NCBI GenBank assembly: GCA_001898255.1
Contig: MKTK01000015.1
Location: forward strand, 1-64,000
Origin: Chryseobacterium sp. 39-10
GTDB lineage: Bacteria > Bacteroidota > Bacteroidia > Flavobacteriales > Weeksellaceae
Length of the DNA stretch: 64,000 nt
Direction: 5' to 3'
Shown here: piece after piece, positions 7,100 through 14,653 of the stretch
How positions within the stretch are numbered: the first letter of the stretch is position 1
How the letters are laid out: each line of letters starts with the position of its first letter
The notes under the pieces: generated by a model
What the model saw: the letters and a program-made list of their open reading frames with translations, nothing else
Told to the model about the DNA's origin: nothing
The model's database searches: none
Position numbers and translations under genes: made by a program

Positions 7100-10000
7100 A
7101 AAAATTCTGAACTACATAAACTTCTGATTAAGTTAAACTTGGAAAATACTGTTTTTTATAAAAATGAACAGGATGGCTCTTATGATTTTGATTTTCATCC
7201 GGATATCCTAAATAAAATTAAAAGAATTTCTCCCGATGCAGTCTATGTATTCAATAACCAACCTTTATTACTGTTTTTTGATTTAACCAATTCTGATGAT
7301 TTAAATAAAGAATCTGAGATACATAAAAAAGTTTGGTCTTTTGATAATTCCCCAATCGTTTTTATATTAAAAGACAAAGATATTTCTATCTATAATGCTT
7401 TAAATTATATCAAAAATAAAGATGGTAGAGGCGGTTATCTCCAAGAGGTTGAAATATCTGATGAAGAAAGAGACGAGAAATTTTCTTTTTGGAGTTTGCA
7501 GTCGGGGGAAACTTGGGCTTGGTTTCAAGATGAATACTTGTCTAAAAAAAACGAAAACCAAACACGGGTTAATCAGAGACTATTTCAAAACATTAAAGAT
7601 GTACGAAATTATTTAACTGATAAAACAAAATCAAATTTTCTTGATGAGAAATCTGCCAATTCTTTGATTCTAAGATTAATTTTTATTCGATATTTAATTG
7701 ATAGAGGTATCAAGATTGATGAGGCGTATATTTCAGGCGAATCACTTAATGAAAAAAGAAAAAACTTTATTCTTTTAATTTCAGAACCTGAAAAACTCAA
7801 TCAATTATTTGAAAGACTTAATGATAATTTCAATGGTGTTCTTTTCAAAGAGACAGATATAAAGTTAAATCAAATTCAAGCAAATTATTTAGCTGATGTT
7901 TTTAAAGGAGAGCTTGAGCAACAAGGCTCTTTATTTGAAGGCTCTTTCTTTGAGATTTTTGATTTTTCAATTATTCCTGTTGAAGTAATATCGGGTATTT
8001 ATGAATCTTTGATTGATGATGAGACTAAAGATTTAGATTCAGCAGTTTATACTCCGTCTTTTTTAGTTGATTATATTTTATCAGATACTGTTGATAAATA
8101 TCTGAATCAAAATAATGTTTCAGAATGTAAAATTTTTGAGGTTGCAGTTGGCTCGGGAATATTCTTAGTTCAATCTTTGAGAAGAATGATTGAAAAAGAA
8201 ATTGAACTTAATGGAGATTCAAATAAAAATGAATTTAGTAACAAAATTAGAGAAATTGCTAAAAATAATCTGTTTGGAATTGATATAAATGAAGAGGCTC
8301 TAAAAGTTACTTGTTTCTCAATTTATATAGCATTATTGGATTATCAACAGCCAAAAGACATTGATAAGTATCCATTCCCTAATCTTTTAGGGACTAATCT
8401 TTTCAAAGCTAATTTCTTTGATAAGTCACATGATTTTAATAAAGTAATAAAAAATAATCCACCAAAATTTATATTGGGGAATCCACCATGGAAAAGCAAA
8501 AAAGAAGATGTAGTTCATGTTAAATGGTTAAAGGACAATAAAAAAACAGTTGGCAGATTTGAAATTGCTCAGTCATTTCTTTTGAGAGCTAAAGATTTTA
8601 TGAGTGATGAAACACAATCGGCACTCATTGTTACTAGTACAATTTTCTATAATGTTTCACAAAAAACTAAAGGATTTAAAAAGGATTTCTTAACTACATT
8701 TTGTGTAGAAAAGTTTTTTGATTTATCCCCAGTAAGAAGATTAATTTTTGAGAAGAAAAATAGTCCTGCTAGTATCGTTTATTTTAGACTATCAAAAGAT
8801 AATGATTGCCAAAAGAATATAATTAATCATCAATCAGTTAAATTTAATCGTTTTATCAAATATTTCAAAATGTTAGTTATTGAAAGGTTTGATCAAAAAG
8901 CGTTACCACAGAAATATTTTTTAGAAAATGATTGGATGTTTAAGGTTGCCTTATATGGAAGTTATTTGGATTTTAATTTCTTGAAAGTATTACCTCAAAA
9001 AAATATTGGGTCAATTATCAATAATAACACTATCTATAAAGGGGCTGGTATAGAAAGAGGGAAAGATCCGAATTTTTTTCCAGAATTAATTGGAATGAAA
9101 ATTTTAGAAAACTCTCAGATTGAACAGGGCTACACTAATACCAAAAATTACAAATCTCTAAATAAAGAAGACGTTTATTTGTCGAGGGGGAGAGATAAAA
9201 ATATTTTTTTGGGCAATAAAGTTTTATTTAAAGAACAGGCTCTTAATGAATCAGAACCACTAATTTCTTTTTCAAGTGAGGATTTTGTTTTTAGAAAAGG
9301 GGTGTTTTCTATCTCTTCAAAAACTGAAAATATTATATTATTATTATATTCTTTACTTAAATCTGATTTAAGTCAATACTTTCTTTTTCTAATTTCTGGT
9401 GCCTGGGGAGTAGCAACTAGACCCGCTATAAGATTTGATGAAGAATTACTAAGGATGCCATTGCTTGATTTTGATAAATCAGTATTAGAAAAATTGGTTA
9501 ATAATGCTAAATCAATTATTGAATATTATGCCACTTTTTATGACAAATTTAATCTTGGAAAGCCTTCTGTAAATCATTTTTTGCTCCAAAAAAATAATCA
9601 AATAATTAATGACTCTTATGGTGTCAAAGACTACGAGAAGGATTTAATTGATTATGCTTTAAATGTCTCTCGTTATCAGTTTCAACAAAGCAAACAGCAT
9701 CTTGTTACTAATTTTAATGATTCTGACCACCGTAACCAAAAACAAGTTTTAGAGAAATATGCCGATGTTTACATAAAAGAATTTGAGGAAATATATTATG
9801 ATGAGTTTGTAAAAGTTGAGATTTTTACAATGAGACATTTCATTGCAATGAATTTCATTATTACAGACAAAAAGCCAAAAGAAAAAATATCATATCCTAA
9901 AAATACTGATGAAAAAGATGTTTTGGAGAAACTGGCAAATAATTTGACTATTGAAAGAATAACAGATACCAGCGACCCATCAAAAAATCTATATATTCAA

Positions 10001-10162
10001 AAGGATATAAAAGGATTTGAAAGTGATTCTTTTTATATTATAAAGCCAAATGAATATAAATGTTGGCATCGTGCAATGGCATGGTATGATGTTGCAGAAT
10101 TTAAGCAGGCTATTCAAGAAGCAGAATTAAAACGTCTTAATAACATTTCTGCCAATGATTAG
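7097..10162 (+). CDS. Large N6-adenine DNA methyltransferase, type IIG/Eco57I-like
   Basis: The 1021-residue protein carries the gamma-class N6-adenine methyltransferase signatures: motif I EVAVGSGIFL (from E348, binding S-adenosylmethionine) and motif IV NPPW (462-465, catalytic loop). After the catalytic core comes a region of about 500 residues suited to target recognition, with two GxG-containing blocks (KGAGIERGKDPNFFPE and SGAWGVATRPAIRF). The first 130 residues resemble a PD-(D/E)xK fold (PDAVYVF then LLLFFDLT), but the usual Glu and Lys are Asp and Thr, so it may be an inactive nuclease domain. The gene overlaps the next by 8 bp. Together they look like a restriction-modification or phage-defence module carried as cargo. 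Confidence 0.82.
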   Translation: MKNSELHKLLIKLNLENTVFYKNEQDGSYDFDFHPDILNKIKRISPDAVYVFNNQPLLLFFDLTNSDDLNKESEIHKKVWSFDNSPIVFILKDKDISIYNALNYIKNKDGRGGYLQEVEISDEERDEKFSFWSLQSGETWAWFQDEYLSKKNENQTRVNQRLFQNIKDVRNYLTDKTKSNFLDEKSANSLILRLIFIRYLIDRGIKIDEAYISGESLNEKRKNFILLISEPEKLNQLFERLNDNFNGVLFKETDIKLNQIQANYLADVFKGELEQQGSLFEGSFFEIFDFSIIPVEVISGIYESLIDDETKDLDSAVYTPSFLVDYILSDTVDKYLNQNNVSECKIFEVAVGSGIFLVQSLRRMIEKEIELNGDSNKNEFSNKIREIAKNNLFGIDINEEALKVTCFSIYIALLDYQQPKDIDKYPFPNLLGTNLFKANFFDKSHDFNKVIKNNPPKFILGNPPWKSKKEDVVHVKWLKDNKKTVGRFEIAQSFLLRAKDFMSDETQSALIVTSTIFYNVSQKTKGFKKDFLTTFCVEKFFDLSPVRRLIFEKKNSPASIVYFRLSKDNDCQKNIINHQSVKFNRFIKYFKMLVIERFDQKALPQKYFLENDWMFKVALYGSYLDFNFLKVLPQKNIGSIINNNTIYKGAGIERGKDPNFFPELIGMKILENSQIEQGYTNTKNYKSLNKEDVYLSRGRDKNIFLGNKVLFKEQALNESEPLISFSSEDFVFRKGVFSISSKTENIILLLYSLLKSDLSQYFLFLISGAWGVATRPAIRFDEELLRMPLLDFDKSVLEKLVNNAKSIIEYYATFYDKFNLGKPSVNHFLLQKNNQIINDSYGVKDYEKDLIDYALNVSRYQFQQSKQHLVTNFNDSDHRNQKQVLEKYADVYIKEFEEIYYDEFVKVEIFTMRHFIAMNFIITDKKPKEKISYPKNTDEKDVLEKLANNLTIERITDTSDPSKNLYIQKDIKGFESDSFYIIKPNEYKCWHRAMAWYDVAEFKQAIQEAELKRLNNISAND

Positions 10163-10886
10163 TAACGCCGATAATTTTAAAAAGAATAGAAATCGGGTTA
10201 TAGAATCTCATGTTAGGAAAATAATGAGATATGTAATTGACTGCTATCATCTTATTTTAAAGGATGGAAAGAAATATGATTATGCTACAAGGGGGAAAAT
10301 AAAGCAAGAAGATTTTTTAAGAAATGGACTTGTTGATGATTATATGAGGGAAAATATCAATCTTTTAAATGACAGCCCCATTAATGAATATTCAATAGAG
10401 AATTTTATCAATAAGGAATCTGCTGAATCATATTATGATGCTAAGGATGGTTTAATGCATGACGATAAAATAGATATTAAAATTGATTATCCTTATTTGA
10501 AATTAGATTTAGAAGATAAGTTGACTTATTTTGCAATAGAATGTAAAAGAATTAAAACTAATACAGATTCTATTGCTTACATAGGTGATACTATAAAGTT
10601 TTCACAGAGAAGCTATGTAAAAGGACGAATACCTTATGAAGGGCAAATCGGATTTATTGAAAACCCCAAAATATCCCATTCTTCAATTTTTCCAATAATA
10701 AATAAAAAGTTAAAATCTAATAAAAATTTGACTACTATTAAAGATTTGCAGTCTGAGATTCTTGCACCAAACTTTGAAGGTTCTTACAGGTCTCTACACC
10801 AAAAATCAAATGAAACAAAAGACAAGTTTTCAGTCTTTCACTTATTGTTCGATTACTCCAAAATCGTTCTAAATAATTATGACTAA
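10155..10886 (+). CDS. Putative PD-(D/E)xK-type nuclease partner of the methyltransferase
   Basis: This 243-residue protein starts 8 bp inside the methyltransferase gene, so the two are translationally coupled. Between residues 103 and 131 an acidic strand (DDKIDIKI, D104/D107) is followed by FAIECKRIK with E129 and K131. This D...ExK order with a beta hairpin is the catalytic signature of PD-(D/E)xK nucleases. No other domain is visible. It is likely the restriction subunit or an effector nuclease of a two-gene system. The family is not one I can name, and the catalytic call rests on a short motif only. Codon use is very AT-rich, as in the methyltransferase. Confidence 0.6.
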   Translation: MISNADNFKKNRNRVIESHVRKIMRYVIDCYHLILKDGKKYDYATRGKIKQEDFLRNGLVDDYMRENINLLNDSPINEYSIENFINKESAESYYDAKDGLMHDDKIDIKIDYPYLKLDLEDKLTYFAIECKRIKTNTDSIAYIGDTIKFSQRSYVKGRIPYEGQIGFIENPKISHSSIFPIINKKLKSNKNLTTIKDLQSEILAPNFEGSYRSLHQKSNETKDKFSVFHLLFDYSKIVLNNYD

Positions 10887-11053
10887 ATTAAGAAGGTTGA
10901 ACTGAATTGATTTTGGTCCCTACTTCAAAAATCAGGGACAAATTCAAGGGATGTTCAATATTGTTTATAACGCTTTAATGTTTCTTAAATATTTGTAAAT
11001 TATTTAAAATCAACGAAATGAATATTTATTGTGTTTTATTGAAGTATATTAAT

Positions 11054-11070
11054 ATTCCCCTACGGGCTAC
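11054..11070 (+). other. Attachment core, left copy (element 1/element 2 junction)
   Basis: ATTCCCCTACGGGCTAC is identical to 15941-15957. Followed by CA, it reads like the end of a tRNA gene: last T-loop bases ATT, T-stem CCCCT, acceptor ACGGGCT, discriminator A, then CCA. No 5' part of a tRNA lies upstream at this copy. The 3' tRNA end was presumably displaced by integration. The core is followed at once by a terminator. Confidence 0.75.
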
Positions 11071-11071
11071 C

Positions 11072-11109
11072 AAAAACCCCCTGTAATCATTGATTAATAG
11101 GGGGTTTTT
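11072..11109 (+). terminator. Hairpin terminator after the left attachment core
   Basis: Stem AACCCCCT (11075-11082) pairs with AGGGGGTT (11099-11106), and a T-rich tail follows. The position right after a tRNA-like 3' end fits the terminator of an original tRNA gene carried by the incoming element. Confidence 0.7.
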
Positions 11110-11123
11110 ATTTTCATCAGTCG

Positions 11124-11136
11124 CACTATAGTAACA
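11124..11136 (+). repeat. Left arm-type repeat of element 2
   Basis: CACTATAGTAACA occurs here and again at 15816-15828, near the opposite end of element 2. The shared AGTAACA word also forms an inverted pair at 15733-15749 before the integrase gene. These are likely integrase or excisionase arm sites. Confidence 0.55.
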
Positions 11137-11154
11137 CGACTTGAAAAATAAATG

Positions 11155-11190
11155 AAAAAACCGCCCTATTTATTTCTAAAAAAGACGGTC
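11155..11190 (-). terminator. Terminator of the leftward element 2 operon
   Basis: Read on the minus strand, GACCG ... CGGT forms a short stem followed by TTTTTTC. It lies 24 bp after the stop of the last gene of the satellite (11214). The loop is long (over 20 bases), so efficiency is uncertain. Confidence 0.45.
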
Positions 11191-11213
11191 AAAAAATAAT
11201 CTATTATTTGTTT

Positions 11214-11465
11214 TTATTCAGGTCGTTTTCTGTCCGCAATCGTAACGAAAACTATTTTTTTGTTTGGGTTCGCTTTTTCGGCGTCCCTGCAAAACTGCTC
11301 AAACGCTTTTTGCTGCTCTTTTGTCGGTTCGTTCGGTATTGGTTCGGGATAAAATACCGTTATCGTATTTAGTGCGTTTTCGTTCGAGTTAAAGCCCGCT
11401 TTTATCTTTTGGGCTTCCCGTATGTTCCCGCCTGCTATTGCTTTTATAAAATCTCGCTTATTCAT
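11214..11465 (-). CDS. Small protein of unknown function, last gene of the satellite operon
   Basis: The protein has 83 residues. The N-terminus (MNKRDFIKAIAGGNIREAQKI) looks like an amphipathic helix-turn-helix, and the rest is a beta/alpha unit ending in KKIVFVTIADRK. It starts 2 bp after the terminase gene stop, so it is coupled to it. In phage satellites the gene next to terS often encodes a packaging or capsid-redirecting function; that role is only suggested by position. I do not recognise the family. Confidence 0.6.
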   Translation of the reverse strand: MNKRDFIKAIAGGNIREAQKIKAGFNSNENALNTITVFYPEPIPNEPTKEQQKAFEQFCRDAEKANPNKKIVFVTIADRKRPE

Positions 11466-11467
11466 AA

Positions 11468-11845
11468 CTATTCAATTTTATTCATTAGGCGGCTCGCTAA
11501 CGCGTCAATTTCGGCGTCTGAAAGCCGCGAAACTAATTTTAAATCGTCTGCGTACGCGCCCAAATACTTTAAAAGCATATCCAACGCGCGCAAACGGTTG
11601 CTTTCTGACTTTCCAGAAACGGCAATATCTTTTGTAAGTAACACGACTTCCGAAACCGTTATTTCTGCTTTTTGTATTGCGTCGTTTTGAACGCGTTTTA
11701 TTTCGTTTAATACCTCAACATTTTTCAACAATCTTTGCCCCGCGCTATAAGCGGTTCGCGCTGAATACCCCGCGCGTTTTGCGGCGTCGGTCGCGTTCCC
11801 ACTCTTTGAGTATTCCGAAATAAATAATTTACGTTTGTGGTTCAT
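11468..11845 (-). CDS. terS: Phage terminase small subunit
   Basis: This 125-residue protein opens with the helix-turn-helix of Terminase_2 small subunits: F-x-x-EY, then GNATDAAKRAGYS, then a long helix with LLKNVEV. The C-terminal helices would form the oligomeric ring. TerS recognises the pac or cos site and hands DNA to the large subunit. There is no large terminase, portal, protease or capsid gene in the element, so TerS must work with a helper phage's packaging motor. This is a key mark of a phage satellite of the PICI/SaPI type. The start overlaps the end of the upstream gene by 17 bp. Confidence 0.85.
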   Translation of the reverse strand: MNHKRKLFISEYSKSGNATDAAKRAGYSARTAYSAGQRLLKNVEVLNEIKRVQNDAIQKAEITVSEVVLLTKDIAVSGKSESNRLRALDMLLKYLGAYADDLKLVSRLSDAEIDALASRLMNKIE

Positions 11846-12446
11846 TTTGCGGCGTTTTGGCTAATATTTCGTCGATTTTTGCGCTAACGCTAACGCTCGC
11901 GTCTGTTATTCGCGCTTTGCGCTCCGCTTCGATTTTTGCGAGGGTTTCGGGGCTTGTTTGGTCATTGTATTTATAAAACATTTCCAGACGGTCGGAAAGC
12001 GGCGTTTCTTCATTTAAAGCGGCTGCAAATAATTCTTTTTCGGGGTTCGGGCGGCGTTCCCACGCGTCCGCAATCTGGTTACGCTGCTCTATTGGTAATT
12101 CCTCGTTTGTTACCAATTTCGCGTATTCGCTTTCTGTAAGTTTCCAAATTTGCTGCTCAAAAGGCGTTACCCGCGTTTCTAACGTCCCGTCGCTATAATC
12201 GCGGTGCAAATCATTAATTATTCTTTGAACGCTAAAGCCGCAAACGCGCTTTGTTTCAGAATTAAATAATTCAAGTTCCGACAAATCAATAAAAACCGTG
12301 TCCGCGTTCTTTTGCCTCATTTCTGGGAATATCCGTAACGTTTCGTCAAACATTGTTTGCACGCGTTTTGGGACGTTGTAATTAAAACGCTCGTTTAACG
12401 CTTTTTTAATCATTTCTTTTGCCGTGTTTAATTTTTCTGCTTCCAT
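11829..12446 (-). CDS. Satellite protein of unknown function
   Basis: The 205-residue protein is mostly alpha-helical and acidic, without a signal peptide or membrane segment. It begins with MEAEKLNTAKEMIKKALNER and ends in a Thr/Ala-rich tail. It sits between rep and terS and overlaps terS by 17 bp, so its translation is linked to packaging. Its place matches that of replication-accessory or interference genes in phage islands, but no motif supports one or the other. Confidence 0.6.
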   Translation of the reverse strand: MEAEKLNTAKEMIKKALNERFNYNVPKRVQTMFDETLRIFPEMRQKNADTVFIDLSELELFNSETKRVCGFSVQRIINDLHRDYSDGTLETRVTPFEQQIWKLTESEYAKLVTNEELPIEQRNQIADAWERRPNPEKELFAAALNEETPLSDRLEMFYKYNDQTSPETLAKIEAERKARITDASVSVSAKIDEILAKTPQNEPQT

Positions 12447-12465
12447 TTTTTCGGGTGTTTAAGTG

Positions 12466-13428
12466 TTAATATTTATTTGCTTCTGAAAAGGACGTTTCCG
12501 AACCATATTTGAATTTCGGAAAAGTCCCCCTTTCTACTTTTTTATTATGTTCGGAAAAGTCCCCTTTCCCGCTAATATTTTTACTTTCTTTTTGGGCTAA
12601 ATTTTTGACGGTGTTTAAATATTTTTCGCTTCCAAATTTTAAGATGAGGTTTTGAAAACGTTCTTTTGCCTTATACCGTTCACGCTTGCTTATTTCGCTC
12701 CAGAAATTGGGGTTTCTGTATTTTGCGAGTGCCAAAACTTGACGCGCCGTTATCCCGCTTTCATCTATACTTTTGTCATCAATTAATAAATCGTCAATCG
12801 ACGTAAACAAGTCTAATAATAGTTCCCGCGTTTTAAGCGCGGTAAGGTCGGAAACCGCGCAAATTCCGAACCTCTTTAAATACCTGCTATCTTTTACCTT
12901 TTTTTCAATTCTTAAAACATTCTGCTTTAATTTATACTGCTTTCCCTTGTTATAAATTTTCATATCGTATTCACTATTATAGCAGCGTTTACCAATTTTT
13001 TCAAAGTTTCCCAAACCCTCAAATGGCTTTGTTTTAAAGCAAATAAGACGGTTAATAAATTCGTCGGGGTTAAAGTCGGGGTATAGATTTAATGCAAATT
13101 CTATTTGTAAAAATTTGCTGCTTTCGGGGCGCGTTCCAAGTGTTTTAAAAAGAAACGCAAACGCCTTTTGCATTTCAGAATGAGTTAAAATAGAATGATT
13201 TTGACCGTGCCAAAATTTGTGTATGCTACCTTGCACCCAAACGCGTCCAGACGGAAATATTTTTACAGAAATTGCGCTTTCTGGTTCGTTATGACGTCGT
13301 AAATAACATATTTCAAACGTTCCCAGAATTTCACCCGTTTTCATATTTACGGGCTTTATAAAGTCTAATTTCTGTCTTATTTCGGCGGCGGGACGGTTCA
13401 TTAATTCTATTTTAAACCAATCTATCAT
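12466..13428 (-). CDS. rep: Rolling-circle-type replication initiator, phage_CRI (gpII/X-like)
   Basis: The 320-residue protein matches the Bacteroidota replication proteins related to filamentous phage gene II. Visible marks are GSIHKFWHGQNH (about residues 67-78, with clustered His), a central IEFALNL strand, and the late block MKIYNKGKQYKL followed by LRIEKKVK. The family nicks DNA and starts rolling-circle replication. The gene sits just after the small HTH gene (10 bp spacing). It gives the satellite its own origin recognition, as in PICIs, which replicate from their own origin after helper phage induction. The C-terminal tail, rich in Lys, Ser and Glu, is likely disordered. Confidence 0.75.
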   Translation of the reverse strand: MIDWFKIELMNRPAAEIRQKLDFIKPVNMKTGEILGTFEICYLRRHNEPESAISVKIFPSGRVWVQGSIHKFWHGQNHSILTHSEMQKAFAFLFKTLGTRPESSKFLQIEFALNLYPDFNPDEFINRLICFKTKPFEGLGNFEKIGKRCYNSEYDMKIYNKGKQYKLKQNVLRIEKKVKDSRYLKRFGICAVSDLTALKTRELLLDLFTSIDDLLIDDKSIDESGITARQVLALAKYRNPNFWSEISKRERYKAKERFQNLILKFGSEKYLNTVKNLAQKESKNISGKGDFSEHNKKVERGTFPKFKYGSETSFSEANKY

Positions 13429-13438
13429 TTTAAAGGTT

Positions 13439-13693
13439 TTACCCCTTGTTTTTACGGTTCATTAAATATTCGCCCGCCTGCTGCTCTATTTCCGAGTTTG
13501 CAGCGGTTCTATTTCTCATTAACCATTCGTTTATTTCTTTGAGGTTAAAGAAAATGCACTTTCCAGATGGTTTATAGTGTGGAATTTCGTTTTTGTGAGT
13601 GAGTTTGTAAATGTGGCTTTTAGAAAAGCCCGTGTAAGCCGCTAACTCGTTTAGCGTCAAAACCTCCTTTGTAAGGGTGATATTTTCGGACAT
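13439..13693 (-). CDS. Excisionase-like helix-turn-helix protein
   Basis: Eighty-four residues with the HTH_17/MerR-type pattern of excisionases: LTLNELAAYTGFSKSHIYKL as helices 1-3, then a wing IPHYKPSGKCIFFNLKEINEW. Such proteins act as Xis or as activators of satellite excision, like AlpA. It has its own promoter and a perfect 9-bp inverted repeat between promoter and start codon, so it probably regulates itself or is the switch target of a helper phage. It lies between the integrase pair and rep. Confidence 0.82.
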   Translation of the reverse strand: MSENITLTKEVLTLNELAAYTGFSKSHIYKLTHKNEIPHYKPSGKCIFFNLKEINEWLMRNRTAANSEIEQQAGEYLMNRKNKG

Positions 13694-13730
13694 AGCATAA
13701 AATTTTTAATTGTTTTATGCTACAAATGTA
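13694..13730 (-). promoter_or_regulatory. Promoter and palindromic operator of the satellite xis-rep-terS operon
   Basis: On the minus strand TACATTTG (13730-13723) is a perfect -7 box. Between it and the ATG at 13693 lies the perfect inverted repeat AGCATAAAA (13694-13702) / TTTTATGCT (13713-13721). It overlaps the expected transcription start and could be an operator or an RNA hairpin. Confidence 0.65.
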
Positions 13731-13807
13731 TTTCGGGAAACGCGCGGGGGGTGGTTTGTGGGATATACTTTATTTTCTTTTAGTATAAAAATATTTGCGC
13801 TTCATTC

Positions 13808-14653
13808 CTAAATTTTCAAATCTTTAGTAATGTTTGCGGCTATTTCGTTAAGTCCCACACTTTCAAAAAGATTTCTTATTTCTTGCAGTTGCTCGCGCTT
13901 TGCTTCTTTAAGCGGGTTTTTTAATACGCTGTAAGCATAAGAATTTTTATAATTATCTAAACCATTAAGCCCCAAAGTCTTAATTACAAATTCTGCATTT
14001 TTGCTTTTTTGCCCTTTTAGTTCCGTTTCGTCTGAAATACCGAGATATTGAAAAATATAATGAAAAATCAAAATCTTTTGTTTTTTGCTTAAATAGTGAA
14101 AGGTTTTTGTTTCGGTTTCGTCTGCTTTTTCACCCTCCAAAAACTGTAATTCCATATTAACAATTTCTTCGAGGGCTTCCATTGTTTTAATTCCGAGTTT
14201 CCAAATGTTTTGCAGTTCTGGGCGCGCGTAAAGATTTATTTCAATTTGATTACTAAATAATTTAATTAGTTTTCGTTCAGTTTCTAATAAGTTAGCAAAA
14301 TTGTCTTTTTCGCGCTCACTTCTTATTTTCTCCAATTCAGTATTGTAGAATTTTTGAAAAAAATCTTTTAACACTATTTTTTCCAAGCCGTTTTCCGCTC
14401 CGCTTGCTTTTATCCACTCGTTAATTTTCGCGTCTAAATTTGAATTAATTTCGGTCTTTAACGGGTGTTCTGTTGGAAATGTATAAGCGTATTTATTCAA
14501 ATATTTTTCATCAACTCCAAATATTTTGAGTTTAGCAACAATTTCTGCGCGTTGTGTGTGCGCCTGCATCGCGTCCCAAACTTTATGTTTTATTTCAGTT
14601 TGCGCGTCCACACCAAATTCAGCGTGCATTTTGGCGGTTAATTCGTCTTTCAT
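13808..14653 (-). CDS. Helical protein of unknown function, coupled to satellite integrase
   Basis: The 281-residue protein is nearly all alpha-helical and highly charged. It has no signal peptide and no recognised motif. Its start overlaps the integrase stop by one base (ATGA-type), so integrase and this protein are made together. It could be the satellite's repressor (a Stl-like function) or an integration accessory, but the N-terminus shows no clear helix-turn-helix. The block FHYLSKKQKILIFHYIFQYL (about residues 186-205) is aromatic-rich. It resembles proteins seen next to integrases in Bacteroidota elements; this is memory, not proof. Confidence 0.6.
   Translation of the reverse strand: MKDELTAKMHAEFGVDAQTEIKHKVWDAMQAHTQRAEIVAKLKIFGVDEKYLNKYAYTFPTEHPLKTEINSNLDAKINEWIKASGAENGLEKIVLKDFFQKFYNTELEKIRSEREKDNFANLLETERKLIKLFSNQIEINLYARPELQNIWKLGIKTMEALEEIVNMELQFLEGEKADETETKTFHYLSKKQKILIFHYIFQYLGISDETELKGQKSKNAEFVIKTLGLNGLDNYKNSYAYSVLKNPLKEAKREQLQEIRNLFESVGLNEIAANITKDLKI

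Noticed and set aside
11054-11075. A complete tRNA gene at the attachment core
   Set aside because: Only the 3' part is tRNA-like; the preceding 60 bases at both copies do not fold as D-arm and anticodon arm.
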